From Ochotona curzoniae (lineage: Eukaryota > Chordata > Mammalia > Lagomorpha > Ochotonidae), in the NCBI RefSeq assembly GCF_017591425.1, contig NW_024465885.1, positions 38,758,501 through 38,822,500 on the forward strand: a stretch of DNA of 64,000 nt, in the 5' to 3' direction. The position numbers and the translations under genes are program-made. The notes beneath the pieces are model-generated. The model had not been told where the DNA came from, searched no databases, and was given only the letters and a program-made list of their open reading frames with translations. Each line of letters opens with the position of its first letter. The stretch's first letter is position 1. Below are positions 1 to 12,269 of this stretch, in pieces.

Positions 1-1424
1 TGAGGAACCAGACTGCATTCCATTTCTGTCATTCCACTGGAGGCAGATAATGCCACAATGTGATAAATAATGGAATTCATACTAAGAAATGAGTGTGAAG
101 ACAATTAAAACCCATTCAGATTCCCTTTCAAATGAGAAAGAGGACAGTGACTACCAGGCAATCCACCAACAGCTTCTGCCTTGCTGAGTACACTGGAAGT
201 TAACTCAGAAGACTTTGGCGTTGTATATTGCATATCCACCAAGCTTTCCTTGACTTCTGTTGTGATATAAAGATTTTATTCAATGGCTTACAGTAAGTGA
301 ATCACTAAGCGTAATTGAATGATGCAATGACAATTTGAGAAAATAAATGTCATCACTTTATATGCCAGGACAAATGCAGGCTCCTCACTTTGCATTTTGT
401 CAATGAATGGGCATCATTTCCTTATTCATGGATATGTTATTTCATGAATCAAGAGTCTCTGAAAGTTTAATTCTTTAATTCTTCAAATGGAAATTTGAAT
501 CTATTTTATTTTTTCCCAGAGAGATTTTGTTACTAACAGGATACAACACCAGAACAGCTCAGAAGAGTGAGTAATGTTTCCAAGGACAACGTACACTCTG
601 GTGTAAACAGTCTCTGACTGCATCAATTCCCCTTAGGAGGTGATCTGGTAATATTAATTATACCTCATAAAGGTTTGTTAGATGTCAATGAGATTATAAC
701 CAATTGTTTTCTCATTAAAGAATAAGTCACGTTAAGGTCGGCACAGAGCAAGTCTTGCAAAGACAGTACAATGTTATTACAAATATTTATTGCTCCCAAG
801 CCTTGCTCAAACTATAGAAAATTAGCTTTAATATCACATTCCAACTCCTCTTAAGCCTGTCTTAACGGATTTTCAGATACGCATATCCTGTTTGCAGTCC
901 TTCAAGACGGCTTAGATTCTGAATGCCTCTGATGGCCTAGTGTTTGTGAAATGTGATGTTCTTCAGTCATTGATCGTTCAGACCAAGTATTTTAGTTTAT
1001 AAATCAGGAGTTGCTAGGTGATCTGTCTTGCCAGTCAACAAGGATAAAGGTTAGAGAACCCAATAACTTCTTAATCAGTTTAGCTATAAACAAGTGTATC
1101 AGTATATATGTCAACCATTTCCATTCATCAAGTTGTACCGTCCTTCCCTATTCATCTCCATCTCAGTCCTGATTATCACAATGATGCATATCTTAAGATT
1201 AATTAACTAATTAGTTAACTTAGATTTCTTCATTTGCTGATTCATACCTCAAGTAACAGCAACAAATAGGCCAGGGCCAAAACAAAGACAGGAACCGGAT
1301 GTCCATCCTAGGCTCCCACAAGGAGGGGTGACAGGGCCCAAGCACTTGAACTATCTTATGTTGTGTTTCCAGGTTCATGAGCAGGAAGCTGCATCATGAA
1401 CAGAGTAGTTATAAAAATTTTTGA
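1..1424. other. Unique AT-rich sequence, nothing recognised
   Basis: No open frame of note, no recognisable repeat and no RNA gene was seen. The stretch is AT-rich with few CpGs, typical of mammalian intergenic or intronic DNA. Confidence 0.5.
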
Positions 1425-1737
1425 AATATTAATTTATTTTTATTTTGAAAGGGAGATTTACAAAGAGAAGGAGACTGATTCACTCCCTAAGAGGCTGCAA
1501 CAGTTGGAGCTTAGCCGAAGCCAGGAACTGGGAGCCAGGAGCCAGAAACTTCTTCCGAGTCTGTCATGCGGGCACAGGGCCCCAAGACTTTGGACCATCC
1601 TCCCTCACCTGCTTCCCCAGGCCACAAGCAGGGAACTGGATGGGAAGTGGAGCAGCCAGGATGTGAACTGGCGCCCATATGGGAACCTGGTGCATGCACG
1701 GCAAGGATTGAGGCACTGGGCCATGGTGCCAGACCAG
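1425..1737 (-). mobile_element. CSINE, minus strand, near full length, moderately diverged
   Basis: Read on the plus strand it starts with the inverted tail (TTTATTTTTATTTTGAAAGG), passes through CACTCCCTAAGAGGCTGCAACAG and CCACAAGCAGGGAACTGGAT, and ends at GGGCCATGGTGCCAGACC, which is the inverted SINE head. The order of blocks matches the intact copy at 55,040-55,366. Short open frames on both strands here are SINE shadows. Confidence 0.85.
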
Positions 1738-1954
1738 AGTAGCCAGAAATTTAGCCCAGTATTTCAATATTGAATGATAATATTGCAAGGAGCAGCTTAA
1801 CATGCATACCACAACACTGACCTGACCACTATTACATTTTTAGGTTCTATGAGATAATAATTTTTCAGACATTACCTCAGTTTAATACCATGCAATATTC
1901 ACACTTTTGTGCTTACTTTTTAAAAAATTAATAAAATGACCCACTCATGTTGTC

Positions 1955-2115
1955 CTTTCAGTGGCTGAGTGGTATCTCATTTTGCATAAGTGCCACATTT
2001 TCTTTCTCTGTTCATCAGTGAAGTGACTTATAACTGGCTTACAGTTCCTGAATCTTGTCAGTAGTGCTGCAACAAACATGGAGATTCGGGTATCTCTTCA
2101 AATTTCATTGCATTA
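1955..2115 (-). mobile_element. L1 3'-region relic, minus strand
   Basis: The plus-strand words GAGTGGTATCTCATTTTGCA, CCACATTTTCTTTCTCTGTTC and GTAGTGCTGCAACAAACATG follow the order seen in antisense eutherian L1 near the end of ORF2 and the 3' UTR. The fragment is about 160 bp and heavily mutated, with no usable reading frame left. Confidence 0.7.
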
Positions 2116-3704
2116 TCATTGTTTAATACAACTTTAAAGTATACTTTTTTTGTGCCATTTTCTTTGAGAAAAATGCAGCTCTAAGCCTAATCTTGTTTGG
2201 CATTACTACATTCTTACCATTAGGGGGATGTAGTAATATAATGTCCTTAGATTTATAACAATATTTCCTTGTTTAAGTTATCTATCCTCTAATTTGGAAT
2301 CAAGTGCAAGAGCTAAATATTCAAGTTAATGATAGATGTTATCACTGGGTTAAAATAAACAGGATAGTCTTTTAAATAGTGGCTGATGCCCTGGAATGGA
2401 GTGATGTCATCGACGTGTCATAGAATGTTGGAAACGTCGTCATGGTTACTTGAAATACAACAGCCCTGGTGCTGTACTAAACACTTGGCAAGAGCGCTGT
2501 AAGGTGAAGATTATGAAACTTCTAGTGATTTGTTCTTGAATGGTAAAATAGCATTCCTTATCACAAATGAACTACTCTCTGAGAACAGAATTGCTATCTC
2601 ATTTCAGTAAGTCTCTGAAGATTGAACCATGCAGGAGAGAAAAAGAAGCATCTGGAATGTATACCATTCTCAAGCTGCAAAGATAGTGAGGACTCTGTCT
2701 TAGAATATTTTCTGGGCAGAAGTTCTTCAAACATTGCTTCATTAAAGAGGAAAAATATATAATTCCTAACTGTGGTGGCAGAGCAGACAGCTGAAAACAT
2801 AGCGGAGCTGTGTGGCATTGGCCTCTGCTCCCTACACAGGCAGTGGGGGTTATTCACTGCAGACACAATGATATATTAATCATAAAATCACTTTTAAGGG
2901 ATAAGTATTTTCTTACGTTTTCTTTTTGGTAGAATTGGTAGAATAAATAATGTTATGCATTTCCACAATTACATCTCCCTTTTAAAGAAATAGCTTTCTT
3001 CTTTAAAATAACGTTTAAACCTTTACAAGACATTTGGTCAGGAATGAGTACAAAAATTTAAAAAAAAAAATTATGAACAGAAACAGTTTTGTTTGGGGCT
3101 GTGGAGTTGTAAACATGGGGCTCCTATGGAAATTCAAAGAATAAAACCACACACACACAGGCACACAAAGCTCCACTTAGCCATAATGATGGAATGGAAG
3201 TGATGGGGCTTGGCTCTTTTTTGAAATATGAGAAACTAGAGTTACAGTTTCCATGGGGCTTTGAAATAAACAACTCGTAAGACCACTGCTCATTACAGGA
3301 GGGGATGTATTAAAGGCAAGTTCAACATTCCAAATAGTGACTCATTTCTGAGAAGTATCTGATATTTCCAAAAATGTAGGGCTCTGTGAATTCCTATGCC
3401 TTGAGGGGAGATTTCTTCATTTCAATTTCAGTAAAATTGGTACATCTCCAAAGATATTATTGAGCAGGAACAATGAAATATGTAAAGCATGTAGTCACAC
3501 CTATACCCACAAGCACATAGGAAAATGAGTATTCACATCTGATTTCATTATAATACATTATTATATATATAATGTCTATCAGATATAAGCATGTTCTTCT
3601 CAAAAACACCTGATACTCCAATTTTCCCTAATTGGATACTAAGCCAGATGTAATAAACGTATTCCTACGTAGCCCTTACAGAAATTTTCATTTGAAAAAT
3701 TCAG
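2116..3704. other. Unique AT-rich sequence with one small CpG cluster
   Basis: No gene or identifiable repeat was seen. A short CpG cluster lies at 2,408-2,445, where CGACGT and ACGTCG sit about 20 bp apart as an inverted pair. A 90-codon minus-strand frame at 2,594-2,866 has no recognisable protein character. Confidence 0.45.
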
Positions 3705-3875
3705 TTCATCATTTATTTGAGAAGCAAAGGGAAAGAGAAATGCCCCTTGCAATGGTTCATTCCCCAAATGGCTTCAGTGGGACAGAACCAGGGGAGAGGA
3801 ATTCAATCCAGCTCTCCCTCATGGAAGGCAAGATCCCTACCACTAAAGCCACTGATACTGCTCAGTAGGATTTGC
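3705..3875 (-). mobile_element. Old CSINE fragment, minus strand
   Basis: TTATTTGAGAAGCAAAGGGAAAG, GGTTCATTCCCCAAATGGCT and GAATTCAATCCAGCTCTCCC match the older C-repeat subfamily (the 'aactcaatccaggtctccc' type) in antisense. The middle and head are partly missing. Confidence 0.65.
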
Positions 3876-4509
3876 GTGATCAACAAGTCATAACCAGAAA
3901 GCATAGCCCAGCATCAAAACTAGGCATTCTTATATTGTTTGAAGCACTCACGTAATACCAGTTCCATCCTTATTTTGTATTGCAGTAATTCATCACTCTT
4001 TGTTTAGTCTTGGTCAATCTTTGATTCTTATTTAACTAAGTTCTTTGTGCAGTCTTATATTATTGCTCACTTTTTTGTACCATTTGGGTTTGACATTTTT
4101 GCATTCTTTTCTCCTAGATTGCTACCTTTAGTCTCAAAAAGATACTCACACTATATACACAACAGAGCTTAAGCAAGCAGAAAACTCAGGCAGCTCATAT
4201 GCACAAACACAAAAACCAATTATGGTTTATACAATGAATACATATAGCAACATGTTAAACTAATAGACACAAACCTTGCACAAATTCCTCCATATGTAAA
4301 TTCATCACATATTCATATTTATACATATTAAATCAATGCTATATTAAAACTGAACCTATATGTTTTGAATTCACAGATATTAAAGTACTGAATTTTCCAT
4401 GCACATTTTCATATCTAGCATGCACGTTGCAGAAACCAAACACATGCATACATGAAAAATCTTAATAAACTTAGCGGTTGAAAACTGAGTGATGAGCTAA
4501 ATTAATATT

Positions 4510-4794
4510 TTTAAATTATGTTTTTAATTTTGAATTTTATGGTACAGTTATGTAGAGTCTGTGATCCTTTGCCCCAAACTTCCCCCCTCCCCACTGACCC
4601 TCTCCATATTGTTACAAGAATACAATCCATTATAACAGGTTATAATGCAATATGCATCCCTACTTCCAAATCAAACATGGACTCCCAATGAAATTGTTGG
4701 ACATGTCTAGACAACGGGATGTTGGACTGTCTGACATTGTACCAACAATTTCACGGTACACTTACATAACAGAATAATGGAATTATAATTTGTT
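4510..4794 (-). mobile_element. 5'-truncated L1 3' end with 18-bp target-site duplication
   Basis: On the minus strand this is an L1 3' UTR end: a G-rich run (plus-strand CTTCCCCCCTCCCCACTGAC), then a stretch reading to ACTGTACCATAAAAT, then an A-rich tail. It is bounded by ATGAGCTAAATTAATATT (4,492-4,509) and ATGAGCTGAATTAATATT (4,795-4,812), an 18-bp duplication with one mismatch. The G-rich block and terminal word resemble those at 38,594-39,060 and 58,346, so all three look like variants of one lagomorph L1 3' UTR design. Confidence 0.75.
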
Positions 4795-4863
4795 ATGAGC
4801 TGAATTAATATTAGACAAAGACTGACAAGATAAAATGTAAGAAATATACCTGATTAAAAATTC

Positions 4864-5215
4864 CGGCCCAGACAAATAGCCAAGTGGCCAAAACGCTCGC
4901 CATGCGTGTTCTGGGATCCCACATGGGTGCCAGTTCTAATCAAAACTGCTCTGCTTCCCATCCAGCTCCCTGCTTGCATCCTGGTGCAGCAGTAGAGGAC
5001 GGACAGAGTCTTGAGTTCCTGTAATTGCATGGGAGACCCAGAAGAGGTTTCTGGCTCCTGGCTTCAGATCAACTTAGTGCTGGCTACCTTGGCCTCTTGG
5101 GAGGTGAATCATTGGATGCAAGATGTTCCTCTCTGTCTCTCCTCCTCTTTGTGTATCTGCTTTCAACAGAAATAAATAAATCTTTAAAATAAATAAATAC
5201 ATACATAAATACATA
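4864..5215 (+). mobile_element. CSINE, plus strand, full length
   Basis: Runs from CGGCCCAGACAAATAGCC through GGGATCCCACATGGGTGCC and CCCATCCAGCTCCCTGCTTG to CTCTCTGTCTCTCCTCCTC and a tail of AAATAAATAAAT units. The tail has grown into AAATA-type repeats up to about 5,215. No convincing target-site duplication was found. Confidence 0.85.
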
Positions 5216-5249
5216 AATAGTTGAGGCCAGTGTTGAAGTATGTAGGTTA

Positions 5250-5251
<2 letters not shown>

Positions 5252-5282
<31 letters not shown>
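5252..5282. repeat. (CA)n microsatellite
   Basis: About 15 uninterrupted CA units, followed by a short ATAT stretch. The short translated cysteine-valine frames across it are artefacts of the repeat. Confidence 0.97.
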
Positions 5283-5288
<6 letters not shown>

Positions 5289-5299
5289 GTTCAACCACA

Positions 5300-6636
5300 A
5301 AAAGGATGAAATTTTGCCTCTTATAACAAAATGACTACAACTAAAAATTGTTATGTTTCAAGAAAAAAGCATCTTAATATAGCAAATTATTCTGTTATAT
5401 GGCAGCTAATATATACCACAAAAATCTATAGGCATGAAAAGCACCTCTTATAATAGGATTGTCATTTGTATTCCTTGTTTGAACCTCTGTAAGACAATCG
5501 TGTTTCTACCATTTTTGTTTGTTTGTTTTTGTACTAATAGGAAAATCGGTTTTACCTATTGCATAGGTTCCGTTCTGAGAAGACAACCACACTTGCCTCA
5601 CTTCCCTGATCCCCAGTGTGTCTTCTACCTTCCTTATCTCCACTTGTTTTCCTGGAGGCATTAGTTGTACTTCTTGAACATTATGTAATGTAGCAAATGT
5701 ATTATTGTTGTATAAATAATACTAACAAACAAAGAAAGGGACACGATGTGATATTGAATTCTTTCATCTAGAATTTAAATTTGTATACTTCTTGAAATTC
5801 ACAGACCCAAAGTTATTGCTTTTTCTAGGATCATGCAGGTGAAGGGAAATCATGAAACTATTATTTTTAGGTACATAGTAGGTAGATGTAAGGTTTACTT
5901 ACAATAGTCACAAATCATGAGAAAAATCTACTTTGAATATACTCAAAAAATTATAATGGAAAAGGTTTCAAAATAGGTTATGACTGTCATGAATATAGAT
6001 TTTTTAAAAAAAAATAGATACGACCTGCTTGGGTGAGGACACTGGGAAAGTGCCACCTCTCACAAGGCCAGTGAAGAGTAAATCCCTGGGAGCACCAGCA
6101 CCAAGAGTCACAGCTCGAAGTGGGGGATCCCACGGAAGACTCCTAAGCACTCCGAATTGACTTGAGCCACGAGAGCTTTGGTAACAGATTAGAAAGAAGT
6201 AGAAATGCATCTTGGATAATGTCCTGTCTATTTTTAAACAGTTTTATAAGAGATGAGAATGTAAAGATCAAAGATAAAAACAGATGGGCAGCAATTTTCA
6301 GAGGATTGGGGTATGTGAAGGTTTTAGTTGAACACTTGTAATGCTATGCCCAGCTTCTGGATAACTTTCAAAAATGTATTTTTAAAGCAACAATTAGCAG
6401 TCAACTATCTATTTACATTATGCCTCTCTCAATTTGCAGTCTCATACTCCCCAATAGTATATATAGTATATATATATATATATGTATGTGTAATATATAA
6501 ACATGAACAAATATGAATATATGTACATGATTAAATACAATTGTTATGAAACTGGCACCCTAAATATCATATGTGCTCAATTTCTTCGAAAGAAAACAAT
6601 GATAATAGCAAGCTTTATTGTTCACATAGTGCACTT
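5300..6636. other. Unique sequence with one GC-enriched patch
   Basis: Mostly AT-rich and unrecognised. An exception is about 6,017-6,180, which is GC-enriched and has about five CpGs; it matches no repeat I know. An (AT)n run lies near 6,461-6,483. Confidence 0.45.
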
Positions 6637-6961
6637 TTAAAATATTTATTTAATTTTATTGCAAAATCAGATATACAGAGAGGAGGAGAAACAGAGAGGA
6701 AGAAGTTCCATCTGACTATTCACTCCCAAGTGACTGAAATGGCTGGTGCTGAGCCAATGTGAAGCCAGGTGCCAGGAGCCTCTTCCAGGTCTCCCACATG
6801 AGCACTGGGTCCCAAAGCTTTGGGCCATCCTTGACTGCCTTCCCTGCTCACAAGCAGGGAGCTGGATAGGAAGAAGGCCACCAGGATTAGAAATGGTGTC
6901 CATATGGGATGCTGGCACATGCAAAGCGAGGACTTTAACCACTAGGCCATCGCCATGGGCC
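6637..6961 (-). mobile_element. CSINE, minus strand, full length
   Basis: Starts with an inverted tail and CAGATATACAGAGAGGAGGAG, then TCCAGGTCTCCCACATGAGC, and ends at CTAGGCCATCGCCATGGGCC. Flanks TCACATAGTGCACTTT (6,622-6,637) and TCACATATTGTATTTT (6,962-6,977) look like a decayed target-site duplication (13 of 16 match). It lies at the left edge of the tandem array. Confidence 0.88.
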
Positions 6962-8219
6962 TCACATATTGTATTTTGCACATGATTCACAAGTTTAAAT
7001 TTTCTGCTATGTTTAAAAAGTATAACCTCCAAGATACTCAATTCTGTTTGCATCTACCCTACACACAGATGACTGTTGTTTACTTACACATTGGAATATT
7101 AGATGATTCATTCAGCTTAGTGCTCATGACAGTAACAATTGTGAGTGGTAACAATGGCTGAAACAAATTGTCTCAGGGTCATAATTTAGCACTTTTTTTT
7201 GTTAAATCCACTCCCCAGAATTACACAACCACAGTTAGATGTGCTGGGGTATGTTTATTCCAAATAGCAGTAAATCAGAAGGAGACATTTCACCACCTTA
7301 CAATGTTTCTCATATAAGGTATTCTCTCATACACATATGAAAAACACATATAAATATAAAGCAATTACCTCTACATGAAAAAATAATTACAATAAAACAT
7401 TCCCTTTGAAGCTAAAGTACAAACAGTTCCTGGGGAAAGAATTCTCTTGGAATTATGTATTAACAATGAAAATATCAATTCTAATAATTATATAAAATAA
7501 TTTAGGCATGAGTCAGTATGTGTTTGTATTTCAATATGATATATAAAAATACCACACACAAAACAGTGAATCCTTCTGATCAACATCATAGACACGATTT
7601 TAACTACTGGTATTTATTCATGTTGGAATTTTTAGTGCTTAAGTCAGTAATATCTGTACATCAAAATTAATTTATAGAAACAGTGGTTGAAATAAATATT
7701 CACTTAATACGCTTTGTTTTAGAGCAGATACAATATACACAAGTGCCCACAGTAGTACTTTGTTCTGTTAAATTTCATCTGCAGAGCTCCTGAAGCATCT
7801 GACAGACACATATGAAGGATCTGTGCTAATCCTAGCCAGTAGTGGATCTGAAGCCAGTTCCTCCACCTCTGAAGAGACCCATCTGTGCTGATGAAGATGG
7901 TAAGGCAAACGCAAAGCTAATGACCAGAGCTGCCCAGTTCAAACCAGACCTCATTTTCCCGCAAAGAATAGAGTGCTACAAGACAGGGAGGCTAATACAG
8001 GCCTTGAAGAAGGAACAAACAAAGGGTGTTTTCCCAGGAATCAGACATAGAACCTAAACACAGAGTTGCCAAATATGAAACTGATATAGCTACATGTTGG
8101 GTCACAGATGTTGCAACTGAGTGTAAGGAAAGTTCATCAGTTCCACACAAAGATTCACAGTTCAAACTCACACGCCAATGATACATGTGTATACCAAGAA
8201 TCACCAAGTCGTTCCTTCA

Positions 8220-8538
8220 TTTAAAAATGATATATTTGTTTTTATTGGAAAGGCAGATTTACAGGGAGACGGAGAGACAATGATCTTTCATTTGCTGGGT
8301 CAGTCTTCAAGAGGTTACAACAGCTCGAGCTGAGCTAATCTGAAGCCAAGATCCAAGAGCTTCTTTTAAATCTCTTACATGGGTGCAGGGTCCCAAGGCT
8401 TAGAGTCATCCTACACTGCTTTTCCAGGCCACTAGCAGGAAGCTGGATGGGAAGTCGAGAAGCTAGGACACTAACCAGCAATCATATAGTATCCCAGTGC
8501 TTGCAAGATGAGATTGCAACCATTAAACCAGCGATCAT
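8220..8538 (-). mobile_element. CSINE inside the tandem array, minus strand, older
   Basis: Inverted tail (TTTGTTTTTATTGGAAAGGC), CATGGGTGCAGGGTCCCAAG, GGCCACTAGCAGGAAGCTGG, and a degraded inverted head near 8,530. It interrupts the second array unit, so the array existed before this insertion. Confidence 0.8.
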
Positions 8539-8800
8539 GATCATACACACTCACATGTCACAAGTTTTCACACATTTCTCCTACCTTTAACTTACTCATT
8601 CAAATAAATACATATGTGTGTGTAAATATGATACATATATGTATACCTATATGGACATACGCATTGCATATTGAAATGCATATTTTATATGACTTTATAG
8701 GTACCCATTGCAAATATTACTACAAACTCTGTAATTTATACCCCTTGTGTGACAATATCTGCTAAGGCAAATAGAACTAACAATGATAGTATCTATCTTT

Positions 8801-9137
8801 GTTTATTTATTTTTTTAAAGATTTATTTTTATTGGAAAGTCAGATATACAGAGAGGAGGAGAGACAGTGAGAAAGAGCTTCTGTCTGATGATTCACTCCC
8901 CAAGTGAGTGCAATGGCCGATGCTATCCAGATCCAAAGCCAGGATCCAGGAACTTCTTCCAGGTCTCCCACATCGGTGCAGGGTCCCCAGGCTTTGGGCC
9001 ATCCTCCACTGCTTTCCTAGGCCACAGGCAGGGAGCTGGATGGGAAGTGGAGCTGCCGGGATTAGAACCGAAACCCATATGGGATCCCGGGGCGTTCAAG
9101 GCGAGGACTTTAGCCGCGAGGCCACGCCACCAGGCCC
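8801..9137 (-). mobile_element. Young CSINE inside the tandem array, 13-bp target-site duplication
   Basis: Well preserved, with CpGs still present in the inverted head (GCCGCGAGGCCACGCCACC). AGTATCTATCTTT lies immediately before it (8,788-8,800) and immediately after it (9,138-9,150) as a perfect 13-bp duplication. It splits the array sequence cleanly, giving a relative date. Confidence 0.93.
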
Positions 9138-11369
9138 AGTATCTATCTTTAAATACTAGATATTTTATACTAGGCATGATTCACTTATTTCAATATTCTG
9201 TACACATCTCAAGGAAATATCACATGCGTGGTACCCAACCCTACTAACATCTAAACAAGTGTTCTTTACTTATATGCTGGGATTCCAATTGGTTTGGCCA
9301 CCTTAGTACCTGTAAAGCCAAGCCCCCATGGTGTAAGCAATGGTTGAAGCAAAATATGTTCCCTGTGAGCTCTTTTTATAGATGTGGTACACAAAAGAGT
9401 TCCCACTCGATATTGTGTTAGTGTGATTTCATTCCAAATATTTCTAGATGTTTCAAATGGATGCACAAACAGGATTTGTGTTCATTTGAGCCAGCAGGAA
9501 GTCTAAAGGAGAAATTTTCTCCATCTTAGAAAATGCTTCTTCCCTAAGGTCACACACTCCTGCTGAGGAAGATGGCAAGGCATTCTACTGGAAGGAAATG
9601 CCTGGAGTTAGTTAAGCTGTGCACATGAGCTTCACAGGCAAATCCATGCTTAGTTCATTCTCCCCCAAGAACAAAACCTGCTACAGGGCAGAGGCCTCAG
9701 GAAAGGCAAACAGGCAATGTGTTGCTAAGACCAGGTTTGAACCTCAATACAGAATTGCCACAGATAGAAACACAGATAGTTGTGGCTGAGGCCTTGGCCA
9801 GTGCTGAATTGCTTGGGCAAATTTGATCAATCTCATGTTGAGAAGAAGACATTAGCACCCATGCACACTCACGTGCTATAGATCCTTTCACATCAAGAAT
9901 GGCTACATCTCTTCTTTTATTATTTTAGTTTCAAAAATACATTTATATAGAAACACAAACATATATAGAGAGAGATAATTTTAAAAATTATTAATCATTT
10001 TAAACTTGTACTCCAATGCACTTACATGGCAATTTTCTTCAGAAAACTTTATCTAACCATGATGACACCAATGTTTAATGAATTTACACGTTGAATTATA
10101 TTTATGGTCCATATTTTTAAATATTCTTTATATATCCCCCAAAAAACACCACACCCAAGATATGAACCCTACTAACATCCACCATGGACATAGTTAAAAC
10201 AATTTTTATTTGCTTACATGCTGAAATATTCAATGGATAAGTCTCCTTAATTACTCATGTAGTAGCAATTGCTAAATCCACTATATACACTTAACTTTCT
10301 TTTATCTTTGAATGAATTGAGAACACAGGAATTGTCATGGTTAACATCTCAATAAGGTATTAAGCTCCACGATTGGTAACTTTAGCTAAAACAAAATGTG
10401 CACTTGATGAGTTGTTTTAGTTGGGCAATGAATCCAGATGAGGTTACAATTCCCTCAATCTCTCTGCATTCGCCAGAATCAAAGTCTCAGGAGGATGCAG
10501 CTGAGGGATTTGTGCTAATGCCAGTCAGCCTTGAGTCAGAGGGTAAGCATTCCTCCACCTCAAAATAGTCTTCCTCTCCAACTAGGCCTGCTTTCTCTGA
10601 TGAGCGTGGTAAAACAGATGCAAATCAATTGTCTTGTCTTGGACGAGAGATGCATCTGGGGCACAAAGGTCAATCCTTGCTTTCTTCACTTGTCCTTCAA
10701 AATCAACAGAGTCTTTATGACAAAAGAACTAATATTGAGACCTCTGGGAAATAGCAAACAGGGAATGTGTCCCTAAGAGTAGGACACATTCCCTCGGCAC
10801 CGCTTTGTCACATGTAAAACCTGAGCTAACTATGGGTAAGATCCCAAATAGAGCAAATAGGGAAACATGATCAATGTCGGGGAGCTGACATGATCCTGTG
10901 CTCCCATATGCTCAAATGCTATACCTTTTACCATGAAGAACTGGCAGTCACCCCTTTCTTCAACGTGTTCTATCAAATACACACACAGAGATATATATAA
11001 CATTGACAATCTATATTTAATATGTACTCACTGCCTCTTACATGCACAAATCTCTCCTCTGGAAAACCGAGCTAACACTAATAATGTCAACTGTGGTGCA
11101 CACACCTTGTGCTCTAGGCATGGATCACACTTTTCAGGACTCCACATACATATCCAAAAACATCTTATCCAAGAGGCCCAACTCTACTGATAGCCACCAT
11201 TCATATAACTTTGAAAACTGTTGCTTGCTTATCTGTTCAAATTTTCAATGGATAAAGCACCTTAATAAATAGCAGAGCTAGTCCTGCGAGTGGTGACAAT
11301 GAAACAAAACACCTGCGTCATGTGCTCTTCTGTGCTTTGGAATAGACACAGTTCCCAAATGAACAGTAT

Positions 11370-11412
11370 GTGATTTCCTTCCTTCCTTCCTTTCTTTCTT
11401 CCCTTCCTTCTG
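11370..11412. repeat. CTTC/CTTT pyrimidine microsatellite
   Basis: Short run of CCTT, CTTT and CCCTT units inside one array unit. It is opposite in strand sense to the purine tract 240 bp downstream, so the two could pair imperfectly. Confidence 0.9.
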
Positions 11413-11647
11413 CTTAATGCTACAGATTTCCAGAAGTCTCTGGAGGATTCCTGTGAGTGATTTGTGTTGATCCCAGGCAGCAGTGAGTCAGAAGGAGAGA
11501 GCTCTTTTACGTCAAAATACGTCTGCTCTCTAAGCAGACACTTTTGCTAATGAAGATGAAAAGGCAGATACAAATTGAAATGTCTAGGCTGTGACAAGTG
11601 CTGCAGCTTGGCTGCACATTCCAAGCAGACTTGGTGCAACTTCCTTC

Positions 11648-11681
11648 AGAGAGAAAGAGAGGGAAAGAAAGAGAGAGAGAG

Positions 11682-11752
<71 letters not shown>

Positions 11753-11867
11753 GGGAGGGAGGGAGGGAGGGAGGGAGGAGGGAAGGGAGGGAAGGAGGGA
11801 GGGAGGGAGGGAGGAAGGAAGGAAGGAAGGAAGGAAGGAAGGAAGGAAGGAAGGAAGAAAGAAAGAG
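11648..11867 (+). repeat. 220-nt uninterrupted purine tract (GAAA)n-(GGGA)n-(GGAA)n
   Basis: Not one pyrimidine occurs on the plus strand over the whole interval. The run changes unit in blocks: GAGA/GAAA, then GGGA, then GGAA, then GAAA. The lysine/glutamate/arginine-rich translated frames across it are repeat artefacts. It sits within the fifth array unit and accounts for part of that unit's extra length. Confidence 0.97.
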
Positions 11868-12184
11868 TGAGTTAGTTTCAGGGAAGAAAGGCTAAGAGTG
11901 AGAGCTAGGAAAAGGACAAATACAGAATATGTTCCTAAGAACTGGATGCGCTTATAAGGACACAGTCATCACGAACAAGCATGGACCAGGTGGGAGTGAG
12001 ACTATGGGCCACGCTGAGGTGTGTAGAGAAATTTATTCAGGTTCACAAAGATCAGTCAGACAGCACACTCATACACACTCACACAATACAGCCCTTCATG
12101 CCAAAGAGGACCACATTTTTCCATTCTTTATTTTAGTCTCTCAAAGGCGTAGATATAAATAAATGGATAGATAGAGAGAATATA

Positions 12185-12209
12185 TGTGTGTGTGTGTGTG
12201 TGTGTGTGT
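12185..12209. repeat. (TG)n microsatellite
   Basis: About 12 TG units at a junction between array units. Other junctions carry ATATAT, ACACACAGAGATATATATA or GTGTGTGTAAATATG at the equivalent place, so this is expansion of a shared simple segment. Confidence 0.93.
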
Positions 12210-12269
12210 CCATATATGGAGAAACCAATAGTTGTATATACATATTTTTTTCTAAAAGTATTGGATCAT

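Noticed and set aside
11575..11895. Three overlapping Lys/Glu/Arg/Gly-rich open frames of 90-106 codons
   Set aside because: They are translations of a pure purine microsatellite, open only because the tract contains no T for stop codons.
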